A stretch of 13,423 bases of DNA from Thermoplasmatota archaeon. Its GTDB lineage: Bacteria; Pseudomonadota; Gammaproteobacteria; Burkholderiales; Thiobacillaceae. This document shows, one piece after another, positions 8,836 through 13,423 of this stretch (within the stretch, counting starts at the first letter, position 1; the number at the start of each line of letters is the position of its first letter). Location: NCBI GenBank assembly GCA_023475455.1, contig JAMCVR010000110.1:1-13423 (forward strand). The letters are read 5' to 3'. Both the position numbers and the translations under genes were made by a program. Below the pieces are notes generated by a model. It worked only from the letters and a program-made list of their open reading frames with translations, ran no database searches and was not told the origin of the DNA.

Positions 8836-9240
8836 TCAGCTGTGTGTGGAGTTCACCTTGAGCACTGCTGACTGAATTGCATCGCCCATAATGCGGACGC
8901 TCTGCTGCGGCTCGAGCTCGGCGCTGAGTATCCACCCTGCGATGCAGGTGAGCATGCCTATTTTTTCGATGCCGAGTTTTTGGGAAAGCCCAAACGTGAT
9001 GAGATGGCCAGCCATTTCACCCACACTGGGAAATGTGTGCTTGCCAAGGCATATCGGTTTTTCCGGGAGGACGGAAATCGGGAGGTCCCTTGCAGCGTTG
9101 AGCAGGCTGTGCACTTCGCTGTCCTGGAGCTCATGCAGGCGGATCAGCTTGGCGAGTGTCATGCCTTGAGAGAGCGACATTCCACGGAATGTGAGCTGCG
9201 CAATCAGCATTGCAACCGCATGGGGGCAATTTACAGTCAT
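8836..9240 (-). CDS. Hypothetical protein, 134 aa
   Basis: I do not recognise this protein. The frame opens with ATG at 9240, but the nearest AGGAG (9264-9268) is 23 nt upstream, too far for a normal ribosome site. Internal Met codons at residues 11, 21 and 27 are possible starts. The text is protein-like, with predicted helices (MTLAKLIRLHELQDSEVHSLL), the segment FPSVGEMAGHLITFGLSQKLG at 70-90, and a hydrophobic stretch IGMLTCIAGWIL at 94-105. No Sec signal peptide is evident. By eye it is less GC-rich than its neighbours. A partial, frameshifted copy of residues of about 60-90 lies at 8699-8770, which supports a real, duplicated gene. A degenerate CGTAACT-N16-CGTC lies upstream. Confidence 0.5.
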   Translation of the reverse strand: MTVNCPHAVAMLIAQLTFRGMSLSQGMTLAKLIRLHELQDSEVHSLLNAARDLPISVLPEKPICLGKHTFPSVGEMAGHLITFGLSQKLGIEKIGMLTCIAGWILSAELEPQQSVRIMGDAIQSAVLKVNSTHS

Positions 9241-9270
9241 TTGGAAAGACCGGCAGGGAAACGCTCCTGA

Positions 9271-9297
9271 GACGAGACATTGCGCCGGAAAGTTACG
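9271..9297 (-). promoter_or_regulatory. Degenerate ECF-like promoter CGTAACT-N16-CGTC
   Basis: CGTAACT (9297-9291) and CGTC (9274-9271) are 16 bases apart on the minus strand, between the terminator at 9312-9347 and the 134-aa gene. It differs from the clean consensus at the first and last bases of the -35 element, so it may be weak or coincidental. Confidence 0.35.
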
Positions 9298-9311
9298 CTG
9301 GAAAGTTCCAG

Positions 9312-9347
9312 AAAAAAGGGCCCTTGCCGCATTTGCGGCAAGGGCCC
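9312..9347 (-). terminator. Strong Rho-independent terminator after the 103-aa Gly-rich gene
   Basis: On the minus strand a perfect 13-bp stem (GGGCCCTTGCCGC with GCGGCAAGGGCCC, 4-nt loop) is followed directly by TTTTTT. It begins 16 nt after the stop codon of the gene at 9364-9675 and should end that transcript. Confidence 0.95.
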
Positions 9348-9363
9348 GCGCGCTATTGCGCTT

Positions 9364-9675
9364 TCAGTACGGGTTGGTCAAGGTCGGTCCGGAACCTGTC
9401 GTCGTCGCAGGGTTGGACGAAAGCGGGCCGGAGCCCATGGTTTGCTGCTGATTGAAGCCGCCGCCGAAGCTCTGGCTGCCCGCGCCGCTGGCCCGGATTT
9501 GGGCACTGAAGCCATCGGCCACGCTGCTGGCGCTGCCGGCGCCGCCGCCCGCGCCCATGCCGGTTCCGCTGCCGAAGCCGACAACCGGCTCGCGCTCAGT
9601 CCGGTCGGCTGCCACGGCGGTGCCGGCAAAAAACACGGCGCATGCCGCTGTCGATAGTACGCATTTGATGTTCAT
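9364..9675 (-). CDS. Small secreted Gly-rich protein, 103 aa
   Basis: No named family recognised. I chose the ATG at 9675, with AGGAG 6 nt upstream (9682-9686) and a signal peptide immediately after it; a longer in-frame start at 9729 would place an unlikely 18 residues before the signal peptide. Residues 1-23 are a Sec signal peptide ending AVAA. The mature 80 residues are Gly/Ser/Ala-rich (GFGSGTGMGAGGGAGS), then contain FGGGFNQQQTMGSGP and a Thr/Pro/Asn-rich end. Both cysteines are in the signal peptide. It has its own TGTAACC-N16-CGTC element (9744-9770) and a strong terminator, so it is a separate transcription unit, though read-through from the outer-membrane gene upstream is possible. 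A surface or matrix role is inference. Confidence 0.8.
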   Translation of the reverse strand: MNIKCVLSTAACAVFFAGTAVAADRTEREPVVGFGSGTGMGAGGGAGSASSVADGFSAQIRASGAGSQSFGGGFNQQQTMGSGPLSSNPATTTGSGPTLTNPY

Positions 9676-9743
9676 TTCAATCTCCTTGTCAATTGGGGTT
9701 AAGCCTTGATCGCAGGAAACGAAATCCATTTCCTGCAGGCTTG

Positions 9744-9770
9744 GACGGTGACGCTGTCTCTTGGGTTACA
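9744..9770 (-). promoter_or_regulatory. Putative ECF-sigma promoter TGTAACC-N16-CGTC of the 103-aa gene
   Basis: TGTAACC (9770-9764) and CGTC (9747-9744) are separated by exactly 16 bases on the minus strand, about 70 nt upstream of the ATG at 9675. It is the third clean copy of the element in this window. Confidence 0.7.
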
Positions 9771-9784
9771 CGGTGGTTCAATGT

Positions 9785-10576
9785 TCAGTAGCTGAAGTTC
9801 AGGCCAAGCGACACGATGTGATTGGTGTAGCCTGTCCCCGCGATGTTCGAATCATTGTCCTGATAGGCGTAGCCGCCGTTCAGATACCAGTTTTGCGCCA
9901 GCCGTTGCGTCACGTCGGCGAACAGCGTTTGCGTGGTGGTGCTGAAAGCCGGGACAGTCTCGAAGTCGCGCGTGGCGTGGCTGTAGCCAAGATTGACGAA
10001 CGTGTCCTTGAGCGGCAGGTATCCCAGGTTCACACCGTAGGTTTCGCCGGTATAGCTGAAGGAGGCAAGATTGGCGGTGCTGTCCTCGTAGTCGGCAATC
10101 GCCTTGACCCAAACGCTCTGGCTCAACTGGTTCTTGATTTCAAGGGTCGCGCCGAAGCCGTTGGCGTCGCGCGCGCTCTGCCGGGTGTCGCGCGTGAAAC
10201 CGCGACCGGTGACCTGACCCGACCAGGAGGAGGAAAGCTGTTTGTAGAGCCCCGCGCTCGCCACCAGCATGGAATTGTCGAGGTTGTCGAATTTGTCGTA
10301 GGCGGAAGTAAGCGCGCCGATCTGGCCGATGAAATAGCTGGTTTTCGCGGCGTCGAGCGGCGTGTAGTACACCGCGGAGGCGTTCAGCGTCAGATAGGTA
10401 TCGCTTTCCTGATTCGCCTTGGTCGGCGTATCGGGCGAGCCGTTGGCGTTGGTTTCGTGTGTCAGCTTGGCGCCCGCATTCAGGGTGACGTCGGCTTGCA
10501 CCGGAGCGGCCAGAGCGAGCGCCGCGAGCGTAACGCTGCTCACGGCGTAAAAACAGGAGGAAGAGTTGAAGCCCAT
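9785..10576 (-). CDS. Outer-membrane beta-barrel protein, 263 aa
   Basis: ATG at 10576 with AGGA 7 nt upstream. Residues 1-28 are a Sec signal peptide ending APVQA. The mature part alternates polar and hydrophobic or aromatic residues in strands separated by short turns (YLTLNASAVYYTPL, TYGVNLGYLPLKDTFVNLGYS, WYLNGGYAYQDND). It ends HIVSLGLNFSY, with the C-terminal aromatic residue typical of BAM-assembled barrels. By style it resembles generic outer-membrane beta-barrel/porin-2 type proteins of proteobacteria; substrate unknown. Its upstream region (10577-10633) lacks the TGTAACC element seen at neighbouring genes, but contains a 15-bp inverted repeat just after the terminator of the sigma operon. 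It may depend on read-through or on a different promoter. Confidence 0.85.
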   Translation of the reverse strand: MGFNSSSCFYAVSSVTLAALALAAPVQADVTLNAGAKLTHETNANGSPDTPTKANQESDTYLTLNASAVYYTPLDAAKTSYFIGQIGALTSAYDKFDNLDNSMLVASAGLYKQLSSSWSGQVTGRGFTRDTRQSARDANGFGATLEIKNQLSQSVWVKAIADYEDSTANLASFSYTGETYGVNLGYLPLKDTFVNLGYSHATRDFETVPAFSTTTQTLFADVTQRLAQNWYLNGGYAYQDNDSNIAGTGYTNHIVSLGLNFSY

Positions 10577-10610
10577 TGGGATATCCTTTCTTTAGGTTGT
10601 CTTACGTAAT

Positions 10611-10625
10611 AATGGCAATGCCATT
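10611..10625. promoter_or_regulatory. 15-bp inverted repeat upstream of the outer-membrane protein gene
   Basis: AATGGCA and TGCCATT are 7-bp arms around one base. It begins 35 nt before the ATG at 10576 and abuts the T-run of the terminator at 10626-10650. The size suits an operator for a dimeric regulator, but no regulator gene is visible to assign to it. Confidence 0.35.
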
Positions 10626-10650
10626 CAAAAATCTTTCACGACACGTGAAA
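10626..10650 (-). terminator. Intrinsic terminator of the sigma/anti-sigma operon
   Basis: On the minus strand TTTCACG and CGTGAAA form a 7-bp stem with a 3-nt loop (10634-10650), followed by GATTTTT. It lies about 47 nt past the stop codon of the 516-aa protein gene. The stem is AT-containing and of moderate strength, so some read-through into the outer-membrane gene is possible. Confidence 0.65.
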
Positions 10651-10696
10651 AAAGTGCGAATCCGTCCCCTGCCTGCCACGCGTTGAGCAGTAGCGT

Positions 10697-12247
10697 TCAA
10701 TAGCCGCCCCCACCTCTGGGAAAACCACCGCCGGGAAATCCGCCGCCCGGCATGCCGCTTGATCCTCCACCGCCCGGAAACCCGCCTCCCGGCATGCCAC
10801 CCGGCGCACCGCCCCCCCCGGGGGGACCGCCCGGCCAGGATCCTCCGGGAGGCTGGCCAGGGTTGGAAAATGCCGGCTTGGCGGGCGGAGTGTCCGCTTT
10901 GGGGCCAAGCTGGCGCCGCATGCCCGCGACGACATCGACGGGCGCCACCCCTTGGCGCAACTGGTTCAGCACGGTACGCTGCAGGGCCTGAATCTGTGCC
11001 GAAGTATAGCCTGCCCTCAGGCTCGCCATGGGCAATTCCAGCGCTTGCGCCGGTGCGGCGTTGTGCAGTAACAACAGCTCGGCCAGATTCCCGGCAGCGA
11101 TCAGGTTCCCGGCGCCGGACGCCATCCGGCCGCCTTCCATGGCGGATTCCGCCAAGCCGGGGAGCGCGTCCTTCACGCCGTAGCGCTGCCGCAGACCGGC
11201 GCCCAGGTCGATCAGCGCCTCACGTTCTCCGGCCTTGTCATATTTGAGGCCGCGTCCTTCCATTGCCAGCACGGTCGAGGCGGCGTCCTTCAGGGCGCCC
11301 TGCCACTGGGACGTCACCGACAGGATGGACTCGGCCGGCACTTTTTTGGCCATGCCTTCCAGTATCTTGTCGCGCACCAGCGCGACGGGCAGGTCATCCC
11401 GGCGCACAGCAGCGAGTTGCCGGACGAATGCCGCGGCGTGGGCGGCGGAATATTTCTGCGCAGCGGCCAGCCGCATGACCGACTGCAAATCCTGTTCCGC
11501 CACGCCCGACTTCAGGGCGCCTTCCAGGTCGGCAACCAGGGCCTGGCCTTGGGTCGGCACGCCGGCGACCTGGGCCGCCGAAGTATAGCCTGCCCTCAGG
11601 CTCGCCATGGGCAATTCCAGCGCTTGCGCCGGTGCGGCGTTGTGCAGTAACAACAGCTCGGCCAGATTCCCGGCAGCGATCAGGTTCCCGGCGCCGGACG
11701 CCATCCGGCCGCCTTCCATGGCGGATTCCGCCAAGCCGGGGAGCGCGTCCTTCACGCCGTAGCGCTGCCGCAGACCGGCGCCCAGGTCGATCAGCGCCTC
11801 ACGTTCTCCGGCCTTGTCATATTTGAGGCCGCGTCCTTCCATTGCCAGCACGGTCGAGGCGGCGTCCTTCAGGGCGCCCTGCCACTGGGACGTCACCGAC
11901 AGGATGGACTCGGCCGGCACTTTTTTGGCCATGCCTTCCAGTATCTTGTCGCGCACCAGCGCGACGGGCAGGTCATCCCGGCGCACAGCAGCGAGTTGCC
12001 GGACGAATGCCGCGGCGTGGGCGGCGGAATATTTCTGCGCAGCGGCCAGCCGCATGACCGACTGCAAATCCTGTTCCGCCACGCCCGACTTCAGGGCGCC
12101 TTCCAGGTCGGCAACCAGGGCCTGGCCTTGGGTCGGCACGCCGGCGACCTGGGCCGCGGCCTGCTCCAGCGATGCGGGGAGCCCTGCGCGCGCACCCGCC
12201 GCCAGCAACAGGCCGGACAACAGGATGAGAATGCGGGAGAGGGTCAT
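10697..12247 (-). CDS. Secreted helical-repeat protein with Gly/Pro-rich tail, 516 aa, internally duplicated
   Basis: Not a recognised family. I chose the ATG at 12247, not an in-frame upstream codon at 12403 inside the preceding gene, because a signal peptide (1-21, ending AARA-type GARA) follows it and AGGA lies upstream. Residues 31-223 and 224-416 are identical copies of an Ala/Leu-rich helical block. Without the duplication the protein would be 323 aa. Residues 414-450 (YTSA...LRQGVAPVDVV) match the unit in the 205-aa protein at 140-757 (YSAS...VRQGIPAE). Residues 462-516 are Gly/Pro-rich (GGMPGGGFPGGG) and end in Tyr. It is the third gene of the sigma/anti-sigma operon, 11 nt after the anti-sigma stop. 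Its job may be in the envelope sensing circuit or as a matrix protein; neither is proven. Confidence 0.85.
   Translation of the reverse strand: MTLSRILILLSGLLLAAGARAGLPASLEQAAAQVAGVPTQGQALVADLEGALKSGVAEQDLQSVMRLAAAQKYSAAHAAAFVRQLAAVRRDDLPVALVRDKILEGMAKKVPAESILSVTSQWQGALKDAASTVLAMEGRGLKYDKAGEREALIDLGAGLRQRYGVKDALPGLAESAMEGGRMASGAGNLIAAGNLAELLLLHNAAPAQALELPMASLRAGYTSAAQVAGVPTQGQALVADLEGALKSGVAEQDLQSVMRLAAAQKYSAAHAAAFVRQLAAVRRDDLPVALVRDKILEGMAKKVPAESILSVTSQWQGALKDAASTVLAMEGRGLKYDKAGEREALIDLGAGLRQRYGVKDALPGLAESAMEGGRMASGAGNLIAAGNLAELLLLHNAAPAQALELPMASLRAGYTSAQIQALQRTVLNQLRQGVAPVDVVAGMRRQLGPKADTPPAKPAFSNPGQPPGGSWPGGPPGGGGAPGGMPGGGFPGGGGSSGMPGGGFPGGGFPRGGGGY
10998..12157 (-). repeat. Perfect in-frame 579-bp tandem duplication
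   Basis: Bases 10998-11578 and 11577-12157 appear identical by eye at an offset of 579 bp (193 codons), with a 2-bp GC overlap at the borders. Translations in the different frames compared are the same in both copies, so no synonymous change is apparent. Confidence 0.92.
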
Positions 12248-12256
12248 GGTGACGTG

Positions 12257-12260
12257 TCCT
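12257..12260 (-). promoter_or_regulatory. Ribosome binding site AGGA overlapping the anti-sigma stop codon
   Basis: TTTAGGA on the minus strand contains both the TAG stop of the anti-sigma gene and an AGGA site 9 nt before the ATG at 12247. It supports that start and suggests coupled translation. Confidence 0.6.
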
Positions 12261-12930
12261 AAATAATGGTGACAACCGCGTTCTGCCTGCCGAAATCGTC
12301 GTTCACATGTCGTTCGGCGCGCGGGTCGGTTACCCAGCGCTGGCCGTCGAGCAGGAAGGCGTACTGGTAGCGCCCGGCGGGCAAGGGCACGGTCACGCTC
12401 CACATACCGTTGGCGGAAGGCTTCAGTTTGACTTCAGCCGCACTGCCCCAGCCGTTGAAATCGCCGATCAGCGCCACGCTGTGCGCTTGGGGCGCGTACA
12501 GGCTGAACCGCAACGGGCCGCCGGCGCCGCCGGGCATATGCGAGGCCGGCACCAGGGGGGAAGACGCGTGCGGCGAACCGCCGGCCGGGAGCGTCATGGA
12601 CTGGGGTGCCAGCGTGACGAACAGCACCGAGGCCGCCAGCGCCGCGCCGCCGAATTCCCACCCAAGCATGGGACGAGACTCCAGCCAGCGGCGCAGGCGG
12701 GCGAAGACGCTTTGCCTTTTGGGCTTGACCGCCGTCATGACCCTGGCCGCGAGATCGGCCGGCGCGGAAACGCGCGGCAGGCGCTCCAGCGCGCCCAGCG
12801 CCGTGCGGGTGGCGAGCAGTTCCAGGCGCTCGGCCTCGCTCAGGCGAGCGAGAAAAGCGGTTTCTTCGGATTGGCTCGTTTCCCGATCCAGAAAACGCTG
12901 CCAGGCTTCGACGAATTGCAATGTTTTCAT
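12259..12930 (-). CDS. Membrane anti-sigma-like protein with periplasmic CBM48/AMPK-type glycan-binding domain, 223 aa
   Basis: Residues 1-70 form a charged, helical cytoplasmic segment where an anti-sigma domain would bind sigma; there is no zinc-finger HxxxCxxC motif. One membrane helix covers about 90-108 (GWEFGGAALAASVLFVTLA). After a Pro/Ser/Gly linker, residues 139-223 are an early-set carbohydrate-binding fold of the CBM48/AMPK-beta type, with RFSLYAPQAHSVALIGDFNGW, then GMWSVTVPLPAGRYQYAFLLDG and TDP. The Trp of GDFNGW (161) matches a glycan-contact Trp of AMPK-beta; the usual Lys in the QYKF position is Ala here. ATG at 12930 overlaps the sigma stop (ATGA), with GGAG 7 nt upstream. 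The gene pair strongly suggests sigma control by a periplasmic domain. Glycan sensing is inferred. Confidence 0.85.
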   Translation of the reverse strand: MKTLQFVEAWQRFLDRETSQSEETAFLARLSEAERLELLATRTALGALERLPRVSAPADLAARVMTAVKPKRQSVFARLRRWLESRPMLGWEFGGAALAASVLFVTLAPQSMTLPAGGSPHASSPLVPASHMPGGAGGPLRFSLYAPQAHSVALIGDFNGWGSAAEVKLKPSANGMWSVTVPLPAGRYQYAFLLDGQRWVTDPRAERHVNDDFGRQNAVVTII

Positions 12931-13423
12931 GACAACTCTCCAAACAGTTGCTTGAACATCTGGCGGGCGCGAAACGTCCTCACCTTCACGTTTTCCACCG
13001 TCTCGTCGAGCATGGCGGCGATTTCCTCGTTGCTGTGCTCTTCCAGATGCTTCAATATCAAAACCTCCCGGTAATGCGCGGGCATGCGGTTGAGTATCCC
13101 CTGGATACGCTCAAGCGCCTGCCCCCGTTCCGCCCGGCGATCGGGCCGCGTCGCGTCGGCCGCGGCCAGGGTGTCGCCATAATCCGCCACATCCTCGCAC
13201 AGCGAGTCGGCGCCGTTGCTGCGCAGCAGATCGCGCGCCTTGTTGAGCGCAATCTTCATGCCTGTCTGGTACTGATGCAGCGCTCCATCGAAGGCCTGCA
13301 TGATGGCGCAGGCGACCTCGTGCTTTTCCTGCATCAGCGCGATGGCCTGCGCGGTATCGATGCTCGGGCTGCCCTGGCCGCCGCTGTCGGTGTAGGTGGC
13401 GAGCGCGTGTTTCAGCTGGTCGG
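12927..13423 (-). CDS. ECF-type RNA polymerase sigma factor, C-terminal part; frame runs off the window
   Basis: The last 60 residues (about 13121-12938) are a clear sigma region 4: RMPAHYREVLILKHLEEHSNEEIA, then ENVKVRTFRARQMFKQLF, the helix-turn-helix that reads the -35 element. A short piece upstream, KIALNKARDLLRS, matches the end of region 2 (usual form WLYRIALNKARD). The conserved part of region 2 that melts the -10 is missing. In its place the open frame reads sequence resembling a type I restriction HsdR subunit (see 13262-13423). The stop overlaps the anti-sigma start by ATGA. The natural start cannot be seen: the frame stays open to the window edge, and an internal Met at 13334 is not a plausible sigma start. 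As written it would be a non-functional or chimeric sigma factor. Confidence 0.8.
   Translation of the reverse strand, partial: DQLKHALATYTDSGGQGSPSIDTAQAIALMQEKHEVACAIMQAFDGALHQYQTGMKIALNKARDLLRSNGADSLCEDVADYGDTLAAADATRPDRRAERGQALERIQGILNRMPAHYREVLILKHLEEHSNEEIAAMLDETVENVKVRTFRARQMFKQLFGELS
13262..13423 (-). pseudogene. HsdR-like (type I restriction endonuclease subunit) segment fused in frame to the sigma factor
   Basis: Minus-strand translation gives LKHALATYTDSGGQG, then DTAQAIALMQEKHEVACAIM and FD. From memory of HsdR proteins, this matches a conserved region of the form AL-x-x-YT-x-SGG-x-G, A-x-x-x-M-x-EKxxV, ending in GFD, followed by W/Y and a TGTP-like motif; here FD is followed by GALHQYQTG. 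The join to sigma sequence falls near 13290-13260. The segment is cut by the window edge. It could be a real gene fusion, a deletion joining two genes, or a contig chimera. Confidence 0.5.

Noticed and set aside
12312..12336. GGTAACC inside the anti-sigma gene as another ECF promoter
   Set aside because: At 16-base spacing the sequence is GACA, not CGTC, and it is internal to a coding region.
12248..12403. Upstream extension of the 516-aa protein to 12403
   Set aside because: It overlaps the anti-sigma gene, is Arg-rich shadow text and would bury the signal peptide; the ATG at 12247 has its own ribosome site.

Overview
The window looks like part of a GC-rich Gram-negative chromosome, most likely a proteobacterium and plausibly a betaproteobacterium. 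The evidence is a two-partner secretion (TPS) pair, an outer-membrane beta-barrel protein ending in an aromatic residue, several Sec signal peptides and an ECF sigma/anti-sigma pair. The taxon is inferred from style only. Every supported gene lies on the minus strand, so transcription runs from high to low coordinates. The very long plus-strand open frames are antisense shadows of repetitive GC-rich genes.

Layout in transcription order. (1) 13423-10697: an apparent operon of an ECF sigma factor (5' part outside the window or replaced), a membrane anti-sigma-like protein with a periplasmic CBM48/AMPK-type glycan-binding fold (ATGA overlap), and a secreted 516-aa protein with a Gly/Pro-rich tail whose body is a perfect 193-residue tandem duplication. 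A hairpin terminator follows. (2) 10576-9785: a 263-aa outer-membrane beta-barrel protein. (3) 9675-9364: a 103-aa secreted Gly-rich protein with its own promoter and a near-perfect terminator. (4) 9240-8836: a small unrecognised protein, followed by a frameshifted partial copy of part of it. (5) 8540-1038: a TpsB transporter and a 1921-aa TpsA filamentous-haemagglutinin-like exoprotein, 18 nt apart. (6) 757-140: a 205-aa secreted protein with eight 6-residue Gly-rich repeats, followed by a terminator.

The main discovery is regulatory. The element TGTAACC-N16-CGTC, with exactly 16 bases of spacing, occurs upstream of the TpsBA operon, the 103-aa Gly-rich gene and the 205-aa Gly-rich gene, all in the correct orientation. 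A degenerate form lies upstream of the 134-aa gene. Its shape (AAC-containing -35, CGTC -10) is that of an ECF sigma promoter, and a sigma/anti-sigma pair is encoded in the same locus. I infer a regulon for a secreted surface layer or adhesive matrix: a giant TPS adhesin plus Gly-rich secreted proteins, possibly controlled by an anti-sigma factor that senses a glycan in the periplasm. The 205-aa and 516-aa proteins also share a helical repeat, so they appear to be one family.

Cautions. The sigma factor frame has N-terminal sequence that looks like a type I restriction HsdR subunit instead of sigma region 2. Two perfect in-frame tandem duplications of nearly equal size (567 and 579 bp) are present. 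These could be real recent rearrangements or assembly errors.
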